A stretch of DNA of 30,870 bases, from positions 281,943 to 312,812 of the forward strand of contig BFEA01000691.1 of the NCBI GenBank assembly GCA_003427395.1. Direction: 5' to 3'. Shown here in pieces: positions 20,398 through 30,813 of this stretch; the first letter of the stretch is position 1, and every line of letters begins with the position of its first letter. A program made the position numbers and the translations under genes. The DNA is from Chara braunii. Lineage: Eukaryota > Streptophyta > Charophyceae > Charales > Characeae. The notes beneath the pieces are model-generated. The model worked only from the letters and a program-made list of their open reading frames with translations. It did no database searches and was not told the DNA's origin.

Positions 20398-23015
20398 TCC
20401 TGCCAGTTAGCCCGCCCTGGGTTTGGATACGGTTTTCATTGCCTGACCCGGCTTCTGCTGTTGGAGAGACAGCAGGAGCCTTCATATGTCTCATATTCTC
20501 GCCCACAGAGAAATTTAGGCCCTTGCCCACTTTCTTCTTCCACAGTAGTTCGAGGAAAGAATCAGCAGTCAACATCGATTGGTTCTCCGTTTGGGCTATC
20601 CATTCAGCCACTGTGCATGCCGTTAGTCCAGACAACAGCCGAATACCCCGAAATGTGTCCGATTAGGGCAAGACCAGGTGAGCTACCTCTACCCAATAAA
20701 TTCTCAACTCATCCCATTTGGCCTTGTTATCACTAATGTGTGAAAGGTCCAAGAAGGCCAAAAGGATCCTAGCTTTACCCCCATCTGGAGTGTCGACCAG
20801 GTGGTGCCAACTGTGGGATAGGGAGGAGGTTAACCTCTCCCAAACCCTGCAAAACTTGAACTTTAATCAAATTACAGATCATCGTTGGTGAAGGTGTACT
20901 CCTTAGTAAGATTGAGGGAAGCGCCAGAGACTCATCTCTCCCCATAATAGTTAAAAACCTTGGGCCATGGGCCTCGTGAGAACATATCATAGGGATGAGA
21001 TAGTCCGAAATTTGACCCTTACCTTTGTCTTCCCTCGTTAGAGTACGCATCGGGGCGGCCATGGCCAGTGATCGTCTAGCTGGTCTGGCGATCTGCGGTC
21101 TCCCTCTTTTCAGAGGGGAGGATCTGGCTATTTCTTCACCAGCAGTGCCTGTTTCAACTTCATTTGGCCTAGCTGGTGCCTTCGGGCCTTCTATTCTGGG
21201 CCTTTTAACCGATGAAGTAGAGGTTTGTGTTCCCTCCCCCTCTTGACGTAAACCTCGGGATCTCGGTGTGGCAGCCGTAGAAGAGAAGGGGAAGTTGTAG
21301 GGTACTTCTGCCACCTTGCCCTCATGGATGTCCTTACCCTCATGTAAAAACCTTGTTGTTTCCACTTTATCTTATGGGGTAGAGAACATCCCTTCAGGCG
21401 GGGAGAAGAACTCTGAGTCCAAGTCTGTTCCTGTGCCCCCCTCATCTGATTCCTCCTCTGAAGGAGGGGGGGGGGCAGCATTGCCCTCTGTTGTCGCTAG
21501 GACCGTTTTAGAGTTTAGAACACAGGAGTGGACTTTGGACCTGCTTCCGTTCTCAATATCAGTGTTATCGGAGTCGTCATCGTTGTCAGGATCGTTAAAT
21601 GAACCATTTGTATAATATGTGTCGTTTGCCATTTTCCCTTCTATCAGATGGTTTAAAATAGCCACACCCCCTCCCGTATCCCCTGATAACGACGAAGCCT
21701 CCCCATGCACCCCCAGGCCTTGGATGTCGGAATTGTTTACCTGGGGGTGGGCAGAGGGAGGTTGTTCAGAGCTCGGGAGACCTGTGTCAGTCCTATTAGG
21801 AGAGTGCGACTCCTGGTGGCCATTGACAGGAAAAGACGGAGGAGGACTAGGGCTAGGAAGCTCCAGTCCTCCTCCTTCTATATTCTGCTCGTTAAATCTT
21901 TCAGCACCGTCCTCCTTCATGGTGTCAACTTCGATCATTACCTGTTGATCTGCCTTAGACGCAGAGATCTCTCCCCCGTTCTTATTTCCTACGGACGGAG
22001 GGACGTGTTCTTTTGAGTGCTTATTAGCCTTCAACTGTCTCTCGCTTTCGTTACGTCTGCATTCTTTCCCCACAACCGCTTTCGATTCGGCCTTTTTTTT
22101 AGTTGTCGACTTCTTACTCTTTTTCCTTTTCCGATTGGCCTTTGGTTGTGTGGGATTTTTGGATGGGACCTCTGTTGGGGCGCCATTAAATCCCTGGTTA
22201 GCACTGCTCCCCACATCTGCCCCACTTCCTCTTTTTCCTGACCCTCCTTCCACTTTCTCCATAATCACGTCCTTTTGAGTCCGATCACCCCTGTTAATAC
22301 GGTGACTACGTTCCTTAGTCCCCTCTGGGTCTTCATCACTGTTCTTTTGTTTTCCCTCTGTAATAGCCTGAGTAGGCAGTTCGGATGGCTGTCCGGAAAC
22401 AGGTGGAGAAGGGGCGGGGATAGTTTTTTCCGTCGGATTCCTCACCTCCGCAGAACCCTTCTCTTTGAAGACGTCTTTTTCTTTCTGTTTATTAACACTA
22501 TCCTTTGCCTGATTGTGGGGGGCGGACAGTGAGGCAGGGCAATCTTTGTCCCCCTCACTGTGAAAATGTTGTCTGCACGCAGCACACAACGGGGTCTATG
22601 CGTGAACCACTTGAATCTCCACATAGCCCCATTTTCCCATATCGATAATCAAGTAAGGCTTATAGCGGATTTTAGCCCCTGGCTCCAAATCAAACCGAAT
22701 GTTCCTTAGTTCAGGAGAGGTCAATTCAGAATACATTTCATGTTTTTTCAAAATGATTCTGAAGGCTTCCTTGACTGCCGCTGCCACGTATGGCAGAGCT
22801 GCCACTAGGATATACATACACCGTATCCATAAAAAATTATATCTGTGTGCCTCTCTCCATTCAAATAAATCGTGTTCCGTCATCCACGGGCGGAAGGAAA
22901 TTTTGTACGTTTTTTCATCCAACTTAACTACATCTTATTTCTTCCTGAGAAGCCATTGAGCTATTCTCTTATCTGATGCCACATATGTTGATAAGTTAAA
23001 ACTTAAAACCTTCAT
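20381..23015 (-). pseudogene. LINE ORF1 pseudogene (gag-like, DUF4283-like with Cys/His knuckle)
   Basis: One minus-strand frame runs from ATG 23015 to about 20790 with stops at 22937-22935 (TAA), 22598-22596 (TAG) and 21374-21372 (TAA). It then shifts and continues through TAA 20665-20663 to a TAG at 20383-20381. The N-terminal third (ISFRPWM ... WIRCMYILVAALPY ... GYVEIQVVHA) resembles the DUF4283 RNA-binding domain of plant L1 ORF1. Next is CAACRQHFHSEGDKDC (22586-22539), a Cys-x2-Cys-x4-His-x6-Cys knuckle variant. A long Ser/Pro/Lys-rich disordered region follows. About 870 codons is long for ORF1. The longest intact stretch is 405 codons (22589-21372). The stop at 22598-22596 sits just before the knuckle. 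Confidence 0.78.
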
Positions 23016-24700
23016 TGTGAAAGACCCTGTGACGAACAACGTTCTGTGCCGCGCGACTTTCTGCGCGATGACGATGAGGGGTCCCGAGATGGGACGGTTG
23101 GGCAAATTACGGGAGGTGGGATCGGCGGGTAAATTGTGTCGGTGTCCTCGCTTCTTTCTTTTCCTTCGCTTCGCTTCTTCCCTTTCGGCGGTGATGGGAT
23201 AGGCCCGGGACAGACGGTTGAGTGTGAATGCCTTGTTGGGTGCGATCAATAACGGTTGGCGATGGTACTTTCTTGCTCTGCTGGGAGTAAAAGGAGGGAA
23301 CTGAGATTTTTGGCACAATGATCGCGCGAGAGCTTTCCGGTTTTCTTTTTAAATTTTCCTTTCAACTAAGGACGAGCCCCCGAGGGCTCTCGGAATTTTG
23401 ATTTCTTTTTGTTTTTCTTCCGTCTCGTCGGAATTTTTCTTTTGCAATTTTGAGTTCAGATAGGAATTCAGGACGTTTTGAAATTCTTGTCGAGCGGCTC
23501 CTCTTTCTTGTGCACATCTTCCTGCAGCGGAACGAAGTTCTGACTAAGCAGCGCCCTTAATCTTGCGTGCAACTGTAATCGTTGGGCGAGCGCCATTGTA
23601 ACTGTATCTTTCTTCTTGTTCCCTCGCCTTCTTCCCACCCTTTTCCCTTTTTTTTGCTGCATCTGATTGGCCTGAGCGCGACATACCTAGATCGATGCGT
23701 GGAGAGTGGCTACGTCCCCCACGCCGCGATCCGGCCATGCCAAGCGTAGGCACTTCCTTCCCTGCTCCTCTTTCCAATCCCTGCAATCTCGCATCTTCGC
23801 GCACACATGCATGCTATAAATTTTGTCAGCGCGATTAGATAACTCTCTTAAAAATTTTGGAAGCCCGAGGTTAGCGGGATTAGTGAGGGTCGGCTGATGA
23901 GCAAAGTAAGAGGTGAGTTGATGTGGGAGTTGGGCGACCTGACGAGCTGGTGCCAAGTGCGCGAGGTTGACGTGTAGGCCACGACGGACAATGGCGCACA
24001 GGCGAACCTGATGGGCGCATGCGGACTAAGCGGGGTGACAACTTCGTTGGTGGGTGCGAGACGACGGACTGTCTCCATCGGAGAGAGAGAGAGAGAGAGA
24101 GGGGAAACAGACGGATGTGGGATTACAATCGTCTTTGCCTTTTCTCAGTCCTTGTATATAAAATTTTGGCTCTGGGTGAGACACCCTTGTTTTGCATTTT
24201 GACATTTCTTTCGACTTTGTGTGATGTATGGCTCAATCTCTGTCCTCCCTCTTTCGTTTTGCATTCGCTTTATGAGATGGGTCTGATGATCTTGTAATGC
24301 TTGAATAGCCGATGTTTTGCGTGTAATCCTGAATCATCCAGCGCTCGCAGCGCCGATCTATTCCCACCCGGGTGATTGGTAAGTGAAAGGAGTTTGATAC
24401 TGTTGCGGTGCTTCGATGAATGTCTGGATGGCGATGAGATATCCCCCTTATGGCCACATAACTGCTTTTTATTCTAACAAAAATAGCTGAGAGATTGTTG
24501 CATGATTACATGAACCTTCTTTTTGCATAGGTGATTGGCTGATAGATCGATCCACAGCAAACCAACCCCGCGAGTCCCCGTGTAAGTGCGATCTGACGAG
24601 CGTGACTTACACGCGCACCCACAAGGCCGGCCCACAACCCCGAATGGACTTAGCACGACAGATCTCGATGTGAATGACGGAATCTCCATCTGCGATACGG
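23016..24700. other. No confident gene; probably includes the LINE 5' UTR
   Basis: The first few hundred bases upstream of ORF1 are likely the LINE 5' UTR and promoter, but I cannot mark the border. The rest has mixed frames with no recognised domain. Short inverted words such as GAGCCCCCGAGGGCTC lie near 23372-23387. A (GA)n run is at 24081-24101. Confidence 0.4.
24081..24101. repeat. (GA)n microsatellite
   Basis: Ten GA dinucleotides. Apparent Arg-Glu frames across it are artefacts. Confidence 0.9.
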
Positions 24701-24743
24701 GTCGGGACAAATTAAGGTCCCGACGCCATACGGGGACCGCTCG

Positions 24744-25873
24744 GTGTGCATGCTTTGTGAATGTCCAAAACGGAATAAGATTGATAGCCTGAGGGAACTA
24801 GCTGCATGGTTGAACCGGTACGCTGACGGATCGTTCCTTGATTATTTACGCGGTTTAGGATCCGACCAACTGGCCGGTGCGCATGCGCGTGTAAGACAGC
24901 AGTCATCCGCGGACTTGCCATCTACACGCGTGCCTGCAAAAGCCAGCTACGCCCTCGCCCCGTAGGAAGATGTGTGTGCATAAGTTTGGTTGAACGAGAC
25001 ATGGCGATAGATTCCCCTTTCTGGACCACCGATTGCGAAAGCCTGAGGGACCTGGAATACCGAGCGTATTGGGAGAGGGAACAGATCCGCCGGCAGCGGA
25101 TCTGACAACATCGCCACCTACGGAACCCTGGGTACCTTGAGTACCCGTGCGGGACTGAAAACGAGCGACTGTGCAGGGGCGACTTCCAACTGGCAATCAA
25201 CCGAGACCCACGAATCCCGATTATCCCGACAGCCAAAACCAGCAATATCTTCTAACCCCAAGCTTCATTGCCATCACCACTGACTTCCCTCCCTACTATA
25301 CCGTCCTCCCTTACCACTGGTCCCCTGGGATTCCATAGCCCGGTTCTGGCCCCGCCCGCCGTGCTTGGAGTGTCGGCAACCCAACGGGCATCGGCAGGCA
25401 AGGGACGCGCAACGAGCCCACCGAGCGACGAGAACCCAACTCGTCTTCGTCGGACCCCGGGACTTGCGACGGCCGACAGCGGTACGGACACTCCCACAGA
25501 GACGCCCGTAACACCCCACCCCGGCCCAGGCAGCACGATCGATCATCGCCCCAACTCTGAGCCAAAAGACACTTGCATTCCTACCCCTGAAACTTGCCAC
25601 AGGAGATCTCAGTTCCGACTTGGGACTCCACCCCAAATCCCCAAAAATCCTTGGCACACCCCTTTTCGCACTTCCGGGCCGCCATCCCACTCTGATCAGG
25701 AAGTCACGCTGGGCGTGGGGTTAGGGCGTCACAACCCCCCTCCTGGGTGGGGCATCAGTGACACCACTCTTCGCCCAGACGTTTTCGTAAATCCAGGTCA
25801 AACGGATCGTGACTTTTACCGGCAAGGACTTGGAGTCGTCACCAAAAAAGTACGAGACCGCATTATCGGTTAA
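24744..25873 (+). pseudogene. Possible decayed retroelement-like ORF, family unknown
   Basis: Plus-strand frames in series include CMLCECPKRNKIDSLREL (24744-24965), ESLRDLEYRAYWEREQIRR (about 25037-25100) and a Pro/Thr/Ser-rich 201-codon frame (25268-25873). They are separated by stops and frame changes. The Cys-rich start, charged helix and disordered region could be remains of a gag-like ORF, and an A37 tract begins 317 bp downstream at 26190. I recognise no family, and the minus strand is also partly open here. Confidence 0.3.
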
Positions 25874-26074
25874 ACACTCCTCCTGAGTCGCATAGAGGTC
25901 AGGATTGACTACCACTCGGACGAAGTCCTCTTCCGCCTCCACGCTCTTAGCTTTCAATTCCTCCAGGAGGAGGCCTTCCGTATAGCACTCTGCTAGAATC
26001 TCCTTAATCCGATCTTTTTCTCTTTGGGGCATAGCAGACGTCCCTGGCGGATCAGGGGGAACGGAGGCCGCCAT
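25721..26074 (-). CDS. Hypothetical protein, 117 aa
   Basis: A complete frame begins MAASVPPDPPGTSAM and continues with a charged helical segment (REKDRIKEILAEC ... LLLEELKAKSVEAEEDF) followed by a beta-like stretch. The composition looks protein-like and the ATG has G at +4. I recognise no family. It overlaps the plus-strand Pro-rich frame, so at most one of the two is likely real. It could also be a fragment of a mobile-element ORF. Confidence 0.3.
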   Translation of the reverse strand: MAASVPPDPPGTSAMPQREKDRIKEILAECYTEGLLLEELKAKSVEAEEDFVRVVVNPDLYATQEECLTDNAVSYFFGDDSKSLPVKVTIRLTWIYENVWAKSGVTDAPPRRGVVTP

Positions 26075-26184
26075 GGGGAGGTGAAGTCAGGTTAAACCAC
26101 TTAAACGGAACTTCAAACATGCACCTGACAGAACAAAGGAGAAACTCTAATTACTAATACCTAAAGTCTCAATAAATAGGGATA

Positions 26185-26189
<5 letters not shown>

Positions 26190-26226
<37 letters not shown>
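26190..26226 (+). repeat. 37-nt poly-A tract
   Basis: A37 follows TAGGGATATTGTT. It could be the 3' tail of a plus-strand retroelement or retrocopy, or a mononucleotide repeat. The sequence before it does not match the 3' end of the LINE at 15883. Confidence 0.8.
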
Positions 26227-26229
<3 letters not shown>

Positions 26230-26646
26230 ACACAACAGCAGACCCGGGAAGACCGATAAGGAAGGGGGTTACCCCTCGCCTCGCTTGATGTCGATGGCTC
26301 AGCTTCCTTCCTTGACAGGATAGATGTCTTCGTAGTCAACCAAATAAAGCAGCTCGCCACCCTTGCTTGATCGCCTGTTCTCCCCGTTTCCTTCCCTCCC
26401 TCCCCCCTCCTGACGACCTTCCCTTCCTCTCACCAACCTTTCTGACCACCTTCCCTCCACCATATACCTTCCCCCACCAAGAGTAGGTGCTATGGAGGGC
26501 AGTGTGCTGCTCTTGAGCATGTCCGAACCCCGGCAGGTAAACGTCACAGCTATGTTCGGCGGGGAAGAGCTAAACGTAACCCTAATCCAAGATTGATGCT
26601 AAGCGCCGAGCCTGTGGATTAGCGCACGAGTTAGCGCTACCGCGTA

Positions 26647-27168
26647 GAGGCTCGCCACACAGGCTGTCGAACGTCGAAAATTTTCGACAGGGGTCAGAAA
26701 ATTTGTCGAAAATTTTCGACAGTCGGGCCGTCGATAGTTTCGCCCCCCTTCGCCACATAGCCTGTCGAGGGGCGAGGTTGTCGAAAGTTGCCAATCGACT
26801 CAGCCTTTCGACAGGTGCTGTGTGGCCTGTCGGGAGTTGTTACAGGGATGAATTTGTGCGCGCAAGTGGACCAGATGTCGACGCCGTTTTCGACAGCAAC
26901 TGTCGACTACATACGGACAAACAGGCAACGGCTGTCAGGGAGCAGTCCAGGAGAATGGAAAATCGGAGGCGTTTTTCAAAAGGTGGGCGGGCCACTGTCG
27001 AATTTCCGTCACCTGCAGGCTGGAGGAAAACGGTTGCTGGAGGGCGGCTGTCGAAAGTGCCATCCTGACACCTGTCGAAAGTTTTTTGAGCGGCAATTCT
27101 TCGAAAATCTGTGTGGCTATGCAAAATTGTCGAAAACCGGGTTTTCAACAGCCTGTGTGGCGAGCCTC
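26647..27168. mobile_element. TIR element G (522 bp) packed with TGTCGA motifs
   Basis: GAGGCTCGCCACACAGGCTG at 26647-26666 has an exact inverted copy at 27149-27168. The interval holds fourteen exact TGTCGA or TCGACA hexamers, rare in the flanks, including 16- and 18-bp palindromes at 26673-26688 and 26704-26721. TIR-like words recur internally at 26751-26768 and, inverted, at 26809-26827. Dense subterminal hexamers in both orientations are typical of transposase-binding sites in DNA transposons. The target duplication is not clear. No transposase is encoded. The left junction of the mate-pair artefact falls inside it (26983). Confidence 0.75.
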
Positions 27169-28809
27169 CTAGTCTCCCGGCCTCCTCTGATTTTTTCCCA
27201 TCGTCCGTTTTCAGGCCGCCAACCATGTACAAACTGACAAACCAAAAAAAAAAAAAAAACAAAAAAAAACACGCCCTAGCACATTTCCTGCACAATCCTT
27301 CCACGGTCAATGGGGGCCAAGCTTTCTGTTTCGGGTTTACATGCGGGTTCCAGACGAGTGGAGTCCCCAAAACAGGGGTCTGCCAATTTTTTTCCAGGCC
27401 GCCGGGTAGTTGGGTCCACCCAAAAGCTTGCACATTTTGAAACTCAAACACTGACATTGGTGCCACTTTGTCTTTTCTTGCCTATTTCAAACTGAAAAGG
27501 TGACTCAGGAGCAGTTTCCCCCAAAAAGAGAAAGCAGATGACATCTACAGCCCACTTTTTCCTTTTTTTTTGGTGCTGATAAGAGCAGACACGACTAGCA
27601 CTGCCGGGGAGGCTCCATCTATTGGTGGGGAGCAGCACCTGCTGGAAACCAGGGCCAGCGTCCCAGAACATCTTGGTTTTTGGTTTGTACAGACTTCATA
27701 CTTGCAGCGGCAGCTATCTGCATTGCCCCTGTTGGAAAAAGGGGAAGCGGTTGTGCACCTAACAGCCTGGAATAGTTGGTGTCATACCTGAGTCCTACAG
27801 CCAATATCATCTTGTAAATCTTGGAGGCAGGTGCTAACCCCTATTGCTGGTACCAGTGTATGCAGGCGCACCACCTAGGCGTTCCGTCACTTCTCCCTTT
27901 GGGCATGAGACTTGTTACACACTGTTATACATCTATCAATGTCAAGATTGCTGGTTGCAAATTCATGGGCTGTGGCCGTATCACTTCCCAGTATGGGGCT
28001 CGTCTATCCCATGTAGCTGCCAATGTCTCCCATCCCTTCTTGAAGCACCCTTATCATTCGGCCCAGCCTTGTACAGCAGCTCCCCTGTTCTTTGTTGTTA
28101 TATCATTGTCTTCAGGTCCATTGAACCCCTTAACGTTATACCCTATCTACCACCTCCTTGATCCATGGGGTTTAAACATGTCGTACTTGCCGCAGTGCGT
28201 GTAGGCAAAACCGGCCCCCCGTTCCCCCGCCCCCACCCTTTGGAACACGAGTTTTTTGAACAATGTTAAACAATAGTAGACTGTGTTAGTTATGCTTTGG
28301 GACTGCTGCAAACTGCGGTTGAACCTTCTGTACCTCTTCACTCTTCCTCTGAGCTGATGTTTTCTGTACTTCGTCATGCCGGGGGTTTGGGGAGTAGAAT
28401 CTAACCCCCTAACCCCTAAAGCCTGAGCACATTACAGTCTCTTTTATTGCAAGTCATGGTAAGTTAGTCAAGCAAAAGCCTGTCATTGACTTCTCCTCCA
28501 TCACTTGTACCTTTTCTGTCTTTTTTTCTGTACTCTATATATGTATACTCTAGACAGTCTCCGCCCCCGCGAGGCCCGACTTACAGTGTTGAGAAAACGC
28601 TGGGGACAGGGGAGGTGGGCCCAGCAGAAACCACTACTCGTGCATCTCCTTTTTTCTTTGTTTTTTTTTGTTTTTGAAAGAGATATCATCATTGAACTGA
28701 CCGGCCCCAGGTAATTCAGGGACCATGCCAACAGGACGTGGTCACGTGGGTGTACCAAATGTTGGTCGTTGTTTTTCATCCCTTCCCGCGCACGGTTTTC
28801 TTTTTCTTT

Positions 28810-28811
<2 letters not shown>
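27169..28811. other. No gene recognised
   Basis: Balanced sequence with frames up to 127 codons (plus 27821-28204) lacking any known motif. An A-rich tract lies at 27243-27269. A TATA-like TCTATATATGTATAC occurs near 28535-28550, but nothing downstream supports a promoter call. Confidence 0.45.

Positions 28812-28855
<44 letters not shown>
28812..28855. repeat. Poly-T tract (44 nt)
   Basis: A long T run is preceded by T/C-rich sequence. It may be the tail of a minus-strand retrocopy or plain slippage. A related GCGCACGG word follows at about 28867 and again near 29055. Confidence 0.9.
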
Positions 28856-28972
28856 CTTCTTGTTTTGCGCACGGTGCTTGGCCGGAGAGCCTTGCTCAGC
28901 TTGCGTGCTGCGGCGAACTTTGTGAGGGACGCCGGGCCCGTTTCCGGGCTAATAAAAAGTTGACAAACGTTT

Positions 28973-28998
28973 NTTTAAAAAAAAAAAAAAAAAAAAAA
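28973..28998. repeat. Ambiguous base and poly-A tract
   Basis: The only N of the window is at 28973, followed by TTT and A22 (28977-28998). It marks a position the assembler could not resolve, next to homopolymers. Confidence 0.95.
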
Positions 28999-29505
28999 GG
29001 CCGAGAAAGGTAAAGAAAAAGAAAAAAAAGAAAAAAGTAAGGGTCCTTTTTTTTGCGCACGGGCCATTTTGTGTTGTAAACAGAAAAAAGAAAGAAAAAA
29101 AGAACGGGCCATTGCACGCACGTTGGTCGCGTGCCACGCGCGCGGGGCTCAGGGGTGTCGGCCGTCCCTTTCATTCGCGGGTTGCTTCCCCTTGCTTGCT
29201 TCGCTCCATTCCTTTCCGCACTCTTTTTTTTGGCTCCCTTTTTCTTTTCTTTTCTGTTTTCAATATAAAAGCCCAGGATGTTGTAGAGGCCAATGGGAGG
29301 ACCCACGGTGAGGCTGGCGGCGACAGCCGATGGTTGTGCTGAAGTCGCGCAGGCCGTGGTCGGCGTGGTGCACGTCTGTTTCCCGCTTAGCGCAGGAGGT
29401 GAACGACGAACGGAGGAAGAGAGGCGGGAGGAGGAGCGCGATGGGGACGGTGAAGAAGACTAGCACGAGGAACTAGGGGCGTGCAGGAAAGACAAAAATA
29501 AATGT

Positions 29506-29657
29506 CCGTGTATCTCCCCAGGTTCCAGCAGAAGATTCACTCCGTTGTGCACAGGAGGACGATCGCGAGCACGACGGACAGGATGACGAGCGGGACGAGG
29601 TGAAGGACGAGGACGAGTGGCGTCTTTCATTTCCCGTGCGTTGGTGAGCACTGGTCG

Positions 29658-29744
<87 letters not shown>

Positions 29745-29802
29745 CTCCAGTCTCCTTTTCTCCATCTGCCAATCCGACATCGACATTTCCGTAGCGATCC
29801 GG

Positions 29803-29859
<57 letters not shown>

Positions 29860-29908
29860 TCTCCTTTTCTCCACCTGTCACTCCCGCAGTGACATTTCCT
29901 GGGCGATC

Positions 29909-29968
<60 letters not shown>

Positions 29969-30420
29969 CGCTCGCTCGCTCGCTCGATTGCTCACTCGCT
30001 CTCTCGCGCGCGCGGAATGGGGAGGTTGCACGGGAGCGGGAGGAGGGGAATTAGGAAGGGAGTATGACGAACAGGAAGACAGCGAAATATGGCCGTGTAT
30101 CTCCTCATGTTCCTGCGGAAGATTCACTGCATGTTGCACAGGAGGAGAAGCAGGAGGAGGAGGGACGGGATGACGAGCGGGAGGAGGGGAGGAGGAGGAC
30201 AGGGAGAACGACGGACGGGAAGGCAAAAGAATATGACCGTGTATCTCCCCATGTTTCAACGCATGAGTCATTCCATTTTGCATAGGAGGACGAGCGGAAT
30301 GAGGAGGGGGAGGAGGGGAAGGAGGGGGACGACGAACATGAAGACAAAATACGGCCGTGTATCTCCCCATGTTCCAGCGCAAGATTCTTTCCATTTTCAC
30401 AGAAGAGAAGCGCGAGGAGG
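29506..30420. repeat. Purine-rich minisatellite, four recognisable units
   Basis: CCGTGTATCTCCCCATGTTC-like sequence begins units at 29506, 30093, 30237 and 30355. It is followed by an AGATTCAYT-like word, TTGCACAGGAGGA and a variable GAGGAGG-rich filler. The last spacings are 144 and 118 bp, and the CT arrays separate the first unit from the rest. On the minus strand the units read as repeated GEIHGHI in shifting frames, so a protein repeat is not conserved. GAGGAGG-rich sequence continues to about 30660. Confidence 0.7.
29661..29987. repeat. Three (CT)n arrays with homologous spacers, then (GCTC)n
   Basis: CT arrays at 29661-29742, 29805-29856 and 29913-29965 are separated by spacers of about 62 and 56 bp. 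Both spacers contain GTCTCCTTTTCTCCA, GACATTTCC and GCGATCC in order, so array plus spacer is a higher-order unit. A (GCTC)n run follows at about 29965-29987. Confidence 0.88.
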
Positions 30421-30775
30421 AGGGCCGGGACGACGACCGGGCGAAGGAGGGGGAACGGGGAGGACGCCGCGGAGTGCAAGGAGGAAGGGGAAGATGACGA
30501 GTGGGAGGAGGTGGACGTCACGCGGGAGGAAGAGTGGCAGGAGGAGGAGCGCTATGAGGAGAGGAGGGATGACCAGCGCAGGAAGAGGGGAAGGAGGAGA
30601 AGGGGGGCAATTGTGAGGAGGAACGGGAGGAGGAGGGGCAGATTAGAAAGAGAACAGGGACGAGGAGGGGAAGACATTGGCCGCTTTTCGGGGCAGGAAG
30701 AGGTGTGCCGCGGGCAAGCCGTGCTCGTTTTCGTTTCCATGGCCTGGGCTGCTACACACGATCCTCCTTTTACTC

Positions 30776-30813
30776 CTGTCTCTTATACACATCTAGATGT
30801 GTATAAGAGACAG
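30776..30813. other. Tn5 mosaic-end pair: Nextera mate-pair junction adapter (artefact)
   Basis: CTGTCTCTTATACACATCT is followed directly by its reverse complement, a perfect 38-bp palindrome. This is the Tn5 mosaic end doubled head to head, as in the Nextera mate-pair circularisation junction. It is library-derived and should be removed. Confidence 0.98.

Larger units (their letters stand above)
15850..23015 (-). mobile_element. L1-like LINE (non-LTR retrotransposon), decayed, near full length
   Basis: On the minus strand the order is ORF1, ORF2 (endonuclease, reverse transcriptase, zf-RVT), a 3' UTR of about 500 bp and a poly-A tail (T33 on the plus strand at 15850-15882). This is the layout of plant L1 elements, which move by target-primed reverse transcription. 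Both ORFs carry several stops and frameshifts, so this copy cannot supply its own proteins. The 5' end is not resolved: ORF1 starts near 23015 and a 5' UTR probably extends further. No target duplication matching the 15835-15849 flank was found upstream. Confidence 0.9.

Noticed and set aside
26840-27466. 208-codon minus-strand frame over element G
   Set aside because: It runs across the element border and an A/T tract, has a poly-Phe segment and shows no domain. It is treated as chance.
29617-29892. Long Leu/Ser frames and, on the other strand, Arg/Glu frames across CT arrays
   Set aside because: They are direct translations of the CT/GA microsatellites, and every frame stays open because the repeat has no stop codons. 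The same applies to 10332-10703 and 28738-29013.
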